Source of the DNA: Actinomucor elegans
Taxonomy: Eukaryota; Mucoromycota; Mucoromycetes; Mucorales; Mucoraceae
Length of the DNA: 64,000 nucleotides
Reading direction: 5' to 3'
NCBI GenBank assembly: GCA_026027325.1
Contig: JAMSLZ010000002.1
Coordinates: forward strand, 930,001 to 994,000
A program made the translations under genes and the position numbers. Of the stretch, positions 44,708 through 57,621 are shown in pieces (positions within the stretch are counted from its first letter, which is position 1; each line of letters begins with the position of its first letter). Under the pieces are notes generated by a model. That model saw only the letters and a list, made by a program, of their open reading frames with translations. It was not told the origin of the DNA and made no database searches.

Positions 44708-46071
44708 TTAATTGTTTTCTACAGAAGCAGCTTTTTCTGATAGGTCTTCATTTCGAGACTTGCTTTTAGGGTCATAATAAGGTTTTTCAGCTTGTGTCGT
44801 AATTCTCCATCCATGACGCTTAACATTATCCCCATAATCCAAGATAGCTGCATGACTTGTCACACGATTATCCCAAACAGCGACTGCATTCTCAGTCCAC
44901 TTGAATCGAACATGGAAATCATAACCACCTGCCAAATGGTCAAAAAGTAGCTTCAAAAGAGCATCAGATTCATGTCGACCCAAACCTACAATACGACGTG
45001 TAAATCCCGGTGTGACAAAAAGCGCTTTCCAACCCGTGACAGGATGTGTACGGACAATAGGATGGATATGTTCTGTGTTTTGGCGACGGACTGTATGGCC
45101 TTCAGATGCAGCTCCAGCAGCTTGTTCTTTGCCCGAATGAACAGCTTGTAAACCTTCTAGGCGTTGCTTGAGTTCGGGCGAAAGACGATCATAGGCTGTA
45201 TAACTTGAAGCCCAAAGAGTATCACCACCTGTATTGCCAGGAAGTGTATCGATTTTTAAAAAAGTAAAACCAGGTGGTTGGAGTTCATAACTGACGTCGC
45301 TGTGCCATCCTAATGTACATGATAAACGGCTGATTTATATGTGTGTATAGGTTGGAATATTTTGTACTTACCATCGGATGGGCGAGCAAATAACTCTTTG
45401 TAATACTTGTTAAGAACTGGTGCACTAATAAAATCATCGAATTATGTCAGTAATTTTTCCAGAAAAAAAAAGCTTGCTTATTATGTATTTACTCTTTTCC
45501 GTAATAAATGGGTAAAAGCTCTGGATAATTGGGAGGATGGCCATTTACATTATGGATATGTCTATAAAGGAGTTAATAAACATATATACGCATATTTTAT
45601 CAAGCACAATGCTAATAATTATATACTTTACAGAGGTCCATAATAAGATCCAATCTTCTTTCCTTGGTCAGGTGTAATGTCTTGGTCACGAAAAAAGACA
45701 ACCCCACGTTCAGCAATGAGTAAACCAAGGTCATTCTTTTGTTGGTCAGTCAATTTGGATAATTGAAGTCCATGGATTTCAGTACCAATATTCGGGGTCA
45801 GGTCAAATACCTTGGTGGCATTATCATAAAGTGAAGCCTTCTTGGGATCAGCACGAAGAGCCACATCATCATGTTCAAATTCAGAAAGCTCAGGATACTG
45901 TAATAGGAAACGATATTAGCCATTTGTTTAATGTATTTATAATTTACATACAGTCTTTTTAGGGAATTCAAGGTAATATCCTTTAGCAGCCAACTGCTTA
46001 ATGTCAAATGGTGGGTTGTCCTCAATAACGTTTTCCAAGACGGTAATTTCAGGTTGTTGAGGTGGAGACAT
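44708..46071 (-). CDS. TauD/TfdA-family 2-oxoglutarate-dependent dioxygenase
   Basis: Five exons read from the - strand: 46071-45952, 45897-45632, 45561-45493, 45424-45372 and 45309-44708, giving 369 residues. The double-stranded beta-helix core shows the Fe(II) ligands H172 and D174 (WHSDVSYE) and a second His near 322 (TSHAAILDYG). R338 (HGWRIT) is the expected 2-oxoglutarate salt bridge. LTPNIGTEIHGLQLSKLTD near the N-terminus and VVFFRDQDIT are typical of fungal taurine or sulfonate dioxygenases, which release sulfite as a sulfur source. Other members use alpha-ketoglutarate-dependent herbicides or xanthine, so the substrate is not certain. A single-copy metabolic gene at the edge of the F-box array. 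Confidence 0.9.
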
Positions 46072-49060
46072 TTTGTAATATAGTACAAAGAAGAAAAAGA
46101 TTGTTTAATTTGATAAATGTCTGAGCTTCTGTTCATCCTAGTATTTATATACAAATCAATAGGGTGATGGTAGGATGTAAATGGCGTCTTCTGTAGGCAA
46201 AATATGTGGAGATAAGTAGAGTTGATGATGGTGCCAAAAAATATAATAATTAGGAATTCTGCTTGTTTCTTCTGATGGCGCAATTTGTTTCTTCCCTATC
46301 ACCTAAGTTCACCTATGATGGCGCCGCAGCTTCCCTGGGATACAGCTTAATAAGAAAAATTAGTGTGTTAAATCAGGGTCATCTATCCTGGGTAGTTACT
46401 CTCATAATCAGTAATCACGCCATTCAAATAGTAAATTCGTTATTCTTTAGCGCAAAAACAAAGAGAAAGAGATAGATAACGAAAGGCTTCAATATCTGGT
46501 ATTATATGCATGGGAATATACATTATCAACTTATTCATTATTTGATATCACATCTTTGTTCTTTTTTTTTTTAAAAAAAAAAAAGAAGAAAAAAAGGGTA
46601 CAGGTAATGACATTGATAACTAGGTTTACATAGCGAAATCAGGTAGGGGCGATTATGATAAGAAATTTAGTTTGACCGAGTTTTCCATTCAGCATTATAC
46701 CGAGGCTGAGTAATCAAGATCAACTTTTTGCTGATAAGAATTTACAAAGATATTGCGTCTTGAAGATATAATCGCGTATGCTTATGATTTTGATACAGAC
46801 ACCACTAGAAGACTTCAAGCACCACAAGCAAAGTGACAGTTTATCTAAGTTGTAGTTGGGTATCGAAATTTGAATGAACACTTGACATCATGTAGTTAAC
46901 ATTAATGTTTAGAGAATACATGCTCTAATAGATAAAATAGCTACATTCGAATATGGATTACTTAGTAGATGGGACATTTAACCGAGATCAGTTGAGAAAT
47001 CTAGAAATAATTAGACTTACACTAATTGGATGAGCACCATTTACAAGTTCATTATTGACGAGTATAATATATTAATAATACTGCAGTTAAATAAGAATTC
47101 TAATAGATTTAATTGTTTTTTTTTTTTTAGTATATGGTATTTATCAGATACGACATCAAACCGAGATCGGTTGAACGATGTATTGATTATTAGATATATG
47201 CTAGTTTATCTAAAAGCAATAATTATAGTATGTTTATTGTATTTCAATGAAACAATGGTTCTAGTAAATCAAATGCTTCGCTTTGAAGGTGTACTAGTCG
47301 TTAGGTGCGACAATAAACAAGGCTTGGCAAAGAAATATAGAAAGAATAAATATCTCCCAGCATCAGAAAACATCTCCAGGCATACCTAGGGCTCAATTTT
47401 TCGTAATATCAGTTTTTTTGGCTGTGGAAGGTAGAAGGGGTTGCATTTTTAAAATTTGATTATTTAGTAACATTGGTTTATTGTATCTAATTCTTGAGTC
47501 ATGTAATATATTTCTAAAAGATACAAGCATTTCTTCTCATCAATAATATCTCTTTTATCTAGAGGAGATATCGCTTTATATTTATACCAATAGCTTTGAA
47601 TTAAGTTTTTTTTATAAACGTTACTCAGCTATGTTTTGCCTACTGGCTGTTTGTTATTATAAAAAACTGAATCAAAAGTAATCCAGGATTCCGAGTGCCA
47701 CATATGATAATTTATGTAACGTCCACCTTCCAATTAAAAATCGATAGCCCTCTCTGTGCAGGATATGTGGACAGTGTCATGTTTTAATGGCACTAAGGAC
47801 AATATGACCAGATTCCTGAGTATACGGTTTGAAAATAAGGGAAACACAGTTATGATGCGTAGTTTTCTGAGGCCACGACTGCTGGAAGTAATATTAGACA
47901 TCACTATAGTATTATTTACTATCTCGTCAGTTTTGAGTACCCAAACTATTGCTGCTGACATGGGCCGGTCAGGACAAAGGATCATGACTTCCTTGACGAA
48001 CAGACTGTAATAGATTAAAAGTACAGCTTTCCTGAAAAATTAATATCTATAAACCATATAAAAAACTAATTGAATCTACTACAATCGCTAGGATTCAATA
48101 TGTCGATAAATGTAAAGATCAGTTGTATACTAATTATGCATTAAGGCATAGATTATCCTATTAGGTGTCAATTATTATTAATCACAAAGCGGATGATATG
48201 AGCATATCTGACGTGTGCACGTCCAACCTTGGGTTTTTCCGATGAAAGCGTGATCACTCAATAGATAGTTTCCATGCACTTGAGGATGCATGCAAGTTAG
48301 TTATTAGTAGAATATATGGTAATTTGCTGCATTTGGTACATCTTTATATGATGTTTGTGCCTTAGCATGTAATGATCTATGCGTTGCATGAAGCGCATTG
48401 GTAATAATAATAATAAAGTACAGGCGCAGCAAACTAATACCAATTGAAACTAGTTAAACACCTGTTATTCATAGTAAATGCATTGCTTGGTAAATAGTAC
48501 ACGTGTAGGGGTTACTACTAATGGTTTCAGCCCTGTGACAATCTGTTTACTATCTTCTGATCATATATGTATCACTGCTGTTTTGCTTTCTAAAAGACCT
48601 GGAATCGCTGCTGATCATAACTAACTGACAGCATAAAGGACAAAGATAAAACCTGTTTTTTTTGTCTAGAAGCACGATTAGAAGGCTACAGTGGGAAATG
48701 ACAAAATCAAAAAGGAATTATGCCTTATAATTAGGCAACGCACCCATTATTAGGACAGGCACTGTATTCAAAATGACGAAAATTCTACGACAGTAATAGT
48801 TATTATTACTTATTTACTGTATCACTTGAGTGACTTAGTTGTACAAAAAGTAGATCATCCTATTCTACCAATTAAAGAAGTCGTTTGTGTACCTTGAATT
48901 AAGAAAATACTCCATTATGCCGCTATTGTAACAGACAATAAAAGTTTTAACGGATAGAATCCTTTTTTATTTCTTTTTCCTCTTTAATGTGAAATCATTC
49001 ACTCAACTTATACACATAAAAAAAAGCTACTTAGACTGTAAACACAGTAAATTATATATA
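46072..49060. other. 3-kb gene-poor interval
   Basis: Contains only short frames with no support. A T-A homopolymer junction lies at about 46562-46584. Two copies of an ACAT-AACCGAGATC-GTTGA motif lie near 46974-47000 and 47153-47177. The dense motif copies hint at decayed repeats, but no element ends were identified. Confidence 0.4.
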
Positions 49061-49639
49061 ATGTCCATTAAAAACAAGAAACAAAGCAACACTTACTCAG
49101 AAAGTACCGAAGAACACTACAAGCATGTACCTATGGACTTGAACTCTTCTCCACTAGAAGAACTATTCAGAGACATGTTTATATCTACTGCCAACACCAC
49201 CACTACTGCTGTGGAATCCGTAGTTTCTCCAAAAGCTAAACCTGTATCAATTCCTGGCGCTAACACTAAAAACAATTCTGTCAAAAGAAGCCGGAAAAGA
49301 GGGGCACATTCTGTTCCTAACAGCATCTGTAATCCGCTCAACTATGATAAAAGAATACCTGCTCCAAGCACACAATCGAATAATCGATCACCTCAATTAG
49401 ATGTTTTTATTGTGGGAAGTTTAGAAGAAAAACCACCTGTACCTTGGCCATCGTCTTTGACTTTGCCACATGATAAAAGCCCTTCGCAGCATTATAAAAC
49501 AATGGACTGGCCTGCTAGCTACCATCAAGGGGCACGCAGTGCTGGCGGAGATGACGATCAGAGTGTTTTTTCGATGGATGATGATTACCAGAGCGCAAGT
49601 GATTTTCATGATGATGATGAAGAAGCGCTCGCATTTTGA
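49061..49639 (+). CDS. Small acidic disordered protein, unknown function
   Basis: Single-exon frame of 192 residues from the ATG at 49061; the frame extends up to a GTG at 48989 but the ATG follows an AT-rich leader and is preferred. It is Ser/Asn/Pro-rich with a basic cluster (VKRSRKRGAH, residues about 72-81) that could be a nuclear localisation signal. A proline segment and a strongly acidic C-terminus follow (DDDQSVFSMDDDYQSASDFHDDDEEALAF region). No domain recognised. Coding bias resembles neighbouring real genes. It could be a fragment or a regulator; I cannot say. Confidence 0.55.
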   Translation: MSIKNKKQSNTYSESTEEHYKHVPMDLNSSPLEELFRDMFISTANTTTTAVESVVSPKAKPVSIPGANTKNNSVKRSRKRGAHSVPNSICNPLNYDKRIPAPSTQSNNRSPQLDVFIVGSLEEKPPVPWPSSLTLPHDKSPSQHYKTMDWPASYHQGARSAGGDDDQSVFSMDDDYQSASDFHDDDEEALAF

Positions 49640-51088
49640 CAAGTTAAATACCTCCAATTATTACATACAACACAAGCAAATAGACCAAGCGCTTTTTCAT
49701 CAATTTGTAAAACCTTATGATGAACGTTAACTACATAACATGAAAACTACTACCAGTAGCCTCCTACCCCCCCCCCCAGAATAATATTATTCTTAAATAA
49801 AAATACCTCACAAACTCGATCAAGTGCATAGATAGATATGATGATAGATCGATGGTATCACAGACCAGACTATTCCAAAATTACTTCTGCGCCTTTTACG
49901 GGTTATATCTCATGATATGGCTTTTAATAGGATATTATATTAAATTGTACATGGCACACGTCAACTAATATACCTGTCACTTTCAAATTTCTTCTATTAT
50001 TCAACTCAGTCCTTATAGCAATTTCATTTTACTTTACAGTTGGCTACTGGGTATGGCTTATATCGGTGGTCTCGATTTTTTTTTTTTTTACCAGATGCAG
50101 AAACTCATTCCGAACATAGACCATTTAATTGGACACGACATTTGACCGAAAAGGACGGTAAAGATTTCTTGTACAATATCATGCGATTTTTCGAGATTTG
50201 TTATAAATGCAACATGCATACCAAAAATAGAAACTCTAAAGTAAAAGATAACGAGTGTACATTACTGCTTTGGAACTTCAAGTAAAGATGTTACATTTGT
50301 ATAATCTAATTTCCTTTCGAATGATGTACAGTTTTGTAAAATATCAAAATGTGAAATCGCATTCCACGCATGAGCTAAAAATTCGATAAATGTTAGAGCT
50401 TTATAGAATTTTTCTATTTGTCCCAAGTTTATAAAACTACATTTCAGTATAAATAACACTTTGCTCTATGTATTTTCTAGAAACCAAAGCACTATCTCTG
50501 TTGGTTGGTAATCTAGACATCATTATTTTTAATCGCAAGATTTCTATCGAGGATACCTTGGGTGGATACTAGCTCGAGTGCAGCTAGCCAATGAAATCGA
50601 TAAATTCGTAAAGAGCGGCATTTTACAAAAATTCCACAGCTCGTCTTTTCCAATTGCTTCATCAATCTGCTATTGCTCTAAAAAGTTTCCAAGCAAGTTT
50701 ATTAATACAATTATACGTCAAATCTAAGTAACTACCTTACATATTACCTGATAATAATATTGACTGGTACACAGCTTTGGATTTTGTTATGAAGTTGATT
50801 CGGGTTGCTAGTCTTTCATTAAATGCTATTTAACAAATATGTGGAAAGTATATACATTAAAAATTAATTATAAATCGTGTACTTGGGTAAAGGCTTAATA
50901 TTTATAAGTAAAGTAGATCCTTTTACATTCATATTAAATGATAATAGCCTTCGCTGTGTAATAGGAGAGTTATATATTTAAGTAGCACTCACTGAGTGGA
51001 CTGAATATCAATATCTTCCATCGATTTTCATATTTCGCAGCTTCTCTTCCCAGTTTTCTTTTATTTTCATTAGAATCACATTGAAGGA
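49640..51088. other. Gene-free interval
   Basis: A C run (10 C) near 49768-49777 and a T run near 50078-50090. A frame at 50040-50285 (about 81 residues) has no recognisable domain or splice context. Nothing else seen before the CUE-like gene. Confidence 0.4.
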
Positions 51089-52840
51089 ATGGCTTCTAAA
51101 GGTATTGAAATCATAAATCAATTATAATAAGCGATATGATCAGTTTTTGAAACCACTGATATCCATTTCTTATAAACAGAGGTGCTGGATCAGATTCGCG
51201 ATTTACAATCCTTTATAGATGACCTTGCAGCAGATGGTAAGGCAACTAAATTACAGATATCAACTCGGAGAATTTAAATGTCAATACAAGCAGGTACAAG
51301 TGATCCAGGTACACCTTATATACCTGAGGATAACGAAAAAACCGAGGTTCTATTACCTGAACCGTTGAACACGGAAACTGTATTGCATAAACCCAACGAG
51401 AAGACACAGGTAGAAGAAGGGGAGGAGGAGGAAGAAGAGAAAACACTCGTAGAAGAAGAATCACCAGTAGCAGAATTCAGTAAAATAGAACCATTCTCCA
51501 TCTTGTCTTACGACTTAAATTTGTCCGACGATTTTTCTTCATTGGTAAACCAGTTCAAGGACTTGAAAATACCACCTGTTGAGACCAAAGTACCTCAAAA
51601 GCAAAATGTAATGCAAGATTTGATGGATAAAGTAGAAGAGAAAGTACAATTGGATCCAATTATTGTGTCTGCAACAGATAACAGTCGATTTAAAAGTAGT
51701 GTTCAATCAACACCTTCTACACCTAGGGCGATGGAAGTCATGATGGCTCAATCAAGGAGAGGCTCTGTATCAAGTAAACGTTCAACAAAGAGCGGTAGAA
51801 GTGGGCGAAGCAGCAAGAGTACAAAGAGCGCCAGAAGGCATCAAAACGAAAAGAAAACACATCAGCAACAGCCAAAGCAGCCTCAAAAATATGTTGAACG
51901 GTCATACGATGAAATGATGCGGATACCCGATATTTATGAAAGATTAGCATTTTATGAAAAGACGTTGCATTTGTGTCTTGAAGCAGAATCGCCTATTTCC
52001 AAGTGGCGCAAGTATAACAGTTCAAAGGGTAAACCTCAGCCATTACTGGAAGGATACGTTCCACCTGTTCGAACACCAGAAATATCGCATGCTGATAATC
52101 ATTTTGGCAATATGAGTAGCTCATTTAGCGGCTCCATATCCACATTCTTGAAGAAAGCAAGTTCTTCTCAGTCAACCGCCCATAAGAAGCAAGCCTTTGT
52201 TGATAACAAGACCATCTTATTGAACTCCAGCCAAAACTACACAGCCCCTAACCGCAATATCAATCAACAGCAGCATTATTACGGCACACCTAAAATGAGT
52301 CCAGGTACTGGACTGTTTGGGAGATCCTTTAGTCGATTGACCTTATCTAGATCTACTCAAATTCCTCGTCATGATCAGCCATTAAAGATGGGAACGCCTT
52401 CTCGAATGGCACCTCCAATGATGCATAATCGAGTTGGTTCTTCACCAAGAAAAGCATCTGTCAATCATGCTTTATCACCTTTGTCTATGGATTATAAGCA
52501 CCATCAGCAGCAGTTGTCTGCTTCATCCATGATCCATACACCAAGATCCAGTACCAGCACGCCAACTTCGTTTGGAAGCAGTAGCAGTAATTCAACGATG
52601 GGCAGCTATCGAGGTGATAGCACAGGTGATGTCAACCCAGGACTAAGCTATATGATGAACATCTTGCCTCAAATCGATGTACGTATCTTGCAAAACGCGT
52701 TAAACGAGGCCAAAGGAGATCCAATGGTAGCTATATCCATTGCAGTTCAACAGAGCAAGAAAGTGGGTAACCTTCAAGATATGAAACCATTCAAGAAATC
52801 AAATAATAGACGATACAATAGTAGAGTTATCAGGCATTAG
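51089..52840 (+). CDS. Disordered protein with C-terminal CUE-like domain
   Basis: Three exons, 51089-51101 (13 nt), 51180-51236 and 51294-52840, give 538 residues. The last acceptor is a tandem AAGCAG, so one Ala may be included or skipped. The N-terminus has a short coiled helix (VLDQIRDLQSFIDDL) and an acidic stretch (EEGEEEEEE). The middle is Ser/Arg-rich (SSKRSTKSGRSGRSSKSTKS) with a folded-looking segment near residues 200-245. The C-terminal 45 residues (YMMNILPQIDVRILQNALNE, then GDPMVAISIAVQ) match the pattern of a CUE or UBA-like ubiquitin-binding helical bundle. I recognise no named orthologue. The function is therefore open, with ubiquitin binding the best clue. Confidence 0.75.
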
Positions 52841-52977
52841 TGATACGAGTTACCTTATATAGGCCTTTGATGGAATCAAACCTGATACTTTTTAATACTT
52901 GGTGTATAAAAAGCTCGAGATTCTCCTTCCATTCTTTCTTTTTTTACAATTACTTCATCAGAATAAAAAAAAAAAAC

Positions 52978-54572
52978 ATGTCCTCTGAAGGACTTACGTC
53001 TTACTTGATCTTTGTTGTGTTTTCTATACTGCTGGTAAAAAAGAAAAGAAATATAAAGGACGTCAACCCGTTGGTTTTCAATTCAATTCACACGTTCCCC
53101 ATATTTATTAGGGAGCATTTCAGTATGGGTATCATAATGGAGAATTAAACACACCACAAACTGTCATTTCCAAATGCACAAATGAACCAGCACCTACAGG
53201 CATTGGTGAAGGATTACCAACGTGTATTCCTATGCCTGATTCACAATACGCGCTTGTGGTTTCCGTTTTAACAGCAGGTGGGCTGATTGGCGCCCTTGGT
53301 TCACCTTATTTTAATGACCGCTATGGACGTCGATTGACCTTGTTTGGCACCAACGGGTTATTAGCCATAGGTTCACTGATCACGACCCTTGCTGCTACTC
53401 CACAGTCCATGATGGTAGGTCGATTTCTCTCGGGTTTAGGATGTGGGGTAGTAACCGTGGTAGTGCCTGCTTATATTTCAGAATGCGTGCCTAAAGCGCG
53501 TCGTGGGTTCTTTGGCGCGTTGACTCAGCTAGCGATTGTCATTGGTATCATGGCAGCGCAAGTGATTAGCTTAGTATGGTCTACTTTAGCGCGATGGCGT
53601 TTTATTTTGGCAGTAGGCGTAGTTGTGGCTGTGCTCGAGTCTTGCCTATTGCCCTTTTGCGTGGATTCGCCCAGATATTTAGCATCGCTGCCTGGTGGAT
53701 TCAACCGCGCCAAGATGTCCTTGTTGAGATTGAGAGGAAGTTCAGTGGATAAAGTGGAAGATGAAATTAATGAATGGCGTCGTGATTGGGCCAATACTGC
53801 ACATGACCAACTGGCTGCAGCTGAGGAACAAGAAGAAGAAGAAGGATTGGGCATGAGTGATCGTGCGCCTTTAGCAGCAGCAACCACAACAGAAACCAAG
53901 CATATTCATATTTGGAAGTTTATGATCTCACCTGCTTATCGAAAGCCTCTGTTTATTGTACTCTTATTGCAATTGGCGCAGCAATTATCAGGCATTAATG
54001 CAGTCATTTTTTATAGTACATCGATCATGTCTACCGTGTTCCCAGAATCATCTGGTGTCATCACAGTATATATTTCCATTGTCAATCTTGTTGTTACTGC
54101 CATTTCTGCTTATTTGATGGATAAAGCGGGTCGTCGATCGCTTTTTCTTGTCTCTGCAAGTGCTATGGCAATGATGGCCGTACTCTTGGGTTGGAGTATT
54201 GAACATAATTTTAACAAGACATCTGCATTGGCTATTATTGGATTCGTCGCGTCTTTTGCGATTGGTCTAGGCCCTATTCCGTTTTTAATGATACCTGAAT
54301 TGGTAGAAACACAAGCCGTGAGTAGTGCATGCTCCGTTGGCCTTGCTTCTAACATGATCTCTAATTTTGCTGTGTCTGCTGGGTTTTTGGAACTTCGAAA
54401 TATCATGGGACAAGGTCAAGTGTTTTATCTTTTTGCTACCTGTTTGGTAGTTCTCGTGGCAATTGCTGTCATGATATTACCAGAAACAAAAGGTAGAAGC
54501 GCAGAGGATGTGATCCGGTCTGGTTATTCAATTTATCCTTGTAATTACGAACATATCCAAATTTCCGATTAA
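52978..54572 (+). CDS. MFS sugar porter (GLUT/Vps73-like)
   Basis: Two exons, 52978-53034 and 53112-54572, give 505 residues with twelve predicted membrane segments. The splice joins SILL to GAFQYGYHNGELNTPQ, restoring TM1 and its extracellular loop. Sugar-porter signatures are present: DRYGRR after TM2, RFLSGLGCGVVTVVVPAYISECVPKARRG around TM4, DSPRYL, QQLSGINAVIFYS in TM7, DKAGRR, and PETKGRS at the end. The QLS form and the GELNTPQ loop resemble hexose facilitators and the yeast Vps73/YBR241C group. The central loop has an unusual Glu-rich insert. It starts 137 bp after the CUE-like gene in the same direction. Substrate not determinable. Confidence 0.92.
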
Positions 54573-56843
54573 CCAGTGTACAAATTATAAAGTGTTTTGT
54601 TTTGTTTATCTGTCTAAACCATTGAATCTATACATATGTTAATAAAGATACGAGTTGATCTAATAAGAAAAGCTATTTATCGAACGACAATGATCAAATA
54701 TAAACGATGCATTTTCTGCATTGTAACTAAATTGAAACTATCTCATATACAGAAGCTCTTTGGAATATGGAGTACTAATCAGATGCAACATTTGATCGCG
54801 ATCTATGTAGGGATATATAAATCTTAAGATCAAAAATCTTACTGAAATGCATGAAATTTCCTGTAAACCTTTATGCTGTATCTTATGGCCATCATGCTTT
54901 AGTCAGATCATGTCTCTAGATAGAATCATCATCACTTACCATTACTCATTAGTAATGATACGAGAACCAATTCGAAAGCAGTACATTTAATTGTATAAGC
55001 TAATTCTTCCGTAATTAACAAATAACCGGCCGAAAAGAACCATATTTCAATTATTGTACCTGCAACTTGATCTTGGAGTGATTTATTCTCAGCAATACTT
55101 TTAAGCTAGTTAAGCACAAGATCTTTTAGTTAACATCAATACACCTTCATTTATGATTGATAAAAAAAAAGAAAAAATCATTGCCAGTCAATAATCTGAT
55201 TATATACTAAAGCATTATTATTACTGCGTGAATCTCTACTCTTTAGTTACTACTGATTCGACATACATACTATAATAAGTTGGTTCATACATTTTTTTTA
55301 AAAAAAAACCAGCGTATTGAGTAACTAAAGGCACAAATTTAGTTTTGACAAGCATGAAAATTGGGAACTTCAGTTATGCAATTTGGCTTACTAAAAAAAA
55401 AAAAAAACTCGAATTAACTAATTAAATTCACGTGATTTGAAATTTTCAAATGTGCAGTGCAATTTGAACTTGCGCGAATTGGTATCCTGAAGCACCATAA
55501 TTAAAAATATATTGCATATAAAATAAGGAGATAAATTTAAGGTTTAGAGTATATTCTGATGTTTTTATTATATTTGTTGTATATACAAAAAGTCGAGTCG
55601 ACATTGTCAACAAAGTAGAATATAAATTAATATAAATTAATACCTTACAAAAAGAAAAATGAATTTTTTTTTCCACAGGAAATGAAACATGATCTTTACA
55701 CCTGCTGAATACTTTATAAAAGTTGTTAGTGCATATCCTGTGTACGGATGCTTTATTATCTTAAAGTTGGATGAAACTCAAATATATATAGCTTCGCCTT
55801 TAAAAATAAATAAATAAACTTTCTTGCTCCACCTTGCAGGCCCTCTCATCTAAGCCTCGATAAAGGGCAAACAGTAAAAGACTGTCCGCGAAAGATATAA
55901 TTTATTTTGTTCTCATATTCAGATACAAAAAAATGCACGTACTTCTCAGAAGGACGATAAATTGCAACGCCTTTTTGTCCAAGATAAACAAAGTTGCGGC
56001 AATCACTATATAGAGGCGCAGGTCCTTATGATGATAACAAAGTTCAAAACAACTGTATTAGATGTGGGAACATTCTTTTTCAGATAAAGACCTTGGTTCA
56101 TGTCTCATTTTCTTAGATGCGAGTATGCGCAAATCCCTAATGTGTAATGACTTGTCCAACGTTAAACGAGAAAGATGATGAATTGCGCGCTTTTGTGAAG
56201 CTGAATGCTTTATCGGTTGAAACTTAGTATCGATATGTTGAACTGCGCATTGTAAATTACTTTTGGAGGAGAGAGGATTATTTATTTTAAAACTTGTATT
56301 ATAGGCTTTTCCATATGAAAAAAGAAAGCAAATAGCACAAATGCATATACATCATTGTAGAGTTATTTCTCTTTTTTGTTTAAACGAGCTGTTGAAACAA
56401 TGGATACATGAGTTTTCTGATCATTAAAAAAACCATGACAGCGCAAGGTTCGAATGTTCGGCTTTATGAACAGTAATACGATACATTGAAATATACATAA
56501 GAGCAAAACTCTTTAACATTTAATTGCAATAAATGAACATTGTATATATTTACCAAGCAACATGTGTATGCATTTACTATGGCATATTTGCAATTGTTTA
56601 CAGACAAAGAAATAGGGAATGATTGAGTAAAAGGCGAAGCAATCCGGATGACTCTCTTTCCCATTTAGTAGTACGAACTACGGTGCACCAAAAAGGGTAT
56701 GTGATATTTTCATATTTAAACTAAAGCAATGGCGGAATGGCTGAGCTGCCCTATTATATATTGGAAAAAAAACTATATAAAGAGTAAAGTATAGTTTATA
56801 TTACTTAAAAAAAGCAAATTCTTCAATTAAAGATTATCATTCA
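54573..56843. other. 2.3-kb gene-poor interval
   Basis: AT-rich with scattered homopolymers, including a T-A junction near 55290-55308. Short frames only. A tRNA-like box A string near 56733 has no partner box B. No gene recognised. Confidence 0.45.
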
Positions 56844-57620
56844 ATGGATACACCCCCTCCACCAATAATTTATCTCAACGATTTGATTGATGGCTCAGTG
56901 AAACCATTAGAAGAGTGGGTCACAAATGAGATCTACAGATTGAAATACAATATTAAACCGAGACATTTTGACAGCCATTGTCAGCTAGTGGAAATGGTAC
57001 AAGAAGATATAAGGAGATTCCAAGCGCAGCCTCAATTTATTATATATAATGAAAACAAAGACACGAAAAATGAAGAAGGCGACGATGTGGAGGACGAAGA
57101 GGATGCAGAGGACGAAGAGGATATAGAGGACGAAGAGAACAAAGAACAAGAGGATTCCGATGATCAACGAAATGAAACGAACGATAAAACCCACATAAAT
57201 AATCAACAGGAACAAAACTTAAACAGTCGTTTTACTCCCAATCAAATTAGCCGACACCCACAAACATTGAATAGATTGCATGCATTATTACGCTATGCGT
57301 TTATTGAAATAATGCGCTATTGTAATAGACATAGGGATAGCGGAACACCTAAGCTACTATTAATTGAATTCGATAAACTGAGGCGCGATAAGCGGATGAA
57401 TGTTCCCGAGTTTAAACAGAATCTACTAAAAATTATGTTTGGCAAGGTTCAATTAACAGCCAACTTGGTCAAGGTATGGCGACTCATGTGTGACTGGGTG
57501 ACAAGACTTCATTTGAACAGCGATAAACATGCTACAAGATGGGTTTATGTGAGCTTACATGCCTACACAGCAGCTCAGCGAATATTTATTACTGAAGCGT
57601 TGCGCAATAAACAAAAATAG
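56844..57620 (+). CDS. Orphan acidic protein, unknown function
   Basis: Single exon, 258 residues, starting MDTPPPPIIYLNDLIDG. A central run of EDEED-type repeats (residues about 74-112), some of it near-exact GAGGACGAAGAGGAT units, separates an N-terminal helical part from a C-terminal helical part that looks folded (RLHALLRYAFIEIMRYCNRH, KLRRDKRMNVPEFKQNLLKI). No domain recognised. Its TAG ends one base before the complement of the PIG-A stop codon, so the two transcripts must overlap at their 3' ends. The length, composition and start context support a real gene. Confidence 0.65.
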   Translation: MDTPPPPIIYLNDLIDGSVKPLEEWVTNEIYRLKYNIKPRHFDSHCQLVEMVQEDIRRFQAQPQFIIYNENKDTKNEEGDDVEDEEDAEDEEDIEDEENKEQEDSDDQRNETNDKTHINNQQEQNLNSRFTPNQISRHPQTLNRLHALLRYAFIEIMRYCNRHRDSGTPKLLLIEFDKLRRDKRMNVPEFKQNLLKIMFGKVQLTANLVKVWRLMCDWVTRLHLNSDKHATRWVYVSLHAYTAAQRIFITEALRNKQK

Positions 57621-57621
57621 C

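Noticed and set aside
45798..46283. 161-codon minus-strand frame over the start of the dioxygenase
   Set aside because: It reads exon and intron sequence in the wrong phase; the spliced dioxygenase explains the region.
47030..48010. Frames of 80-120 codons on both strands in the 46-49 kb gap
   Set aside because: AT-driven composition, no recognisable domain and no conserved start context.
50040..50285. 81-codon frame preceded by an acceptor-like TTTACAG
   Set aside because: No upstream exon could be found and the sequence shows no family resemblance.
56733..56800. GGCGGAATGGCTGAGC resembling the 5' end and box A of a tRNA
   Set aside because: No GGTTCGA-type box B and no cloverleaf pairing could be found within 100 bases.
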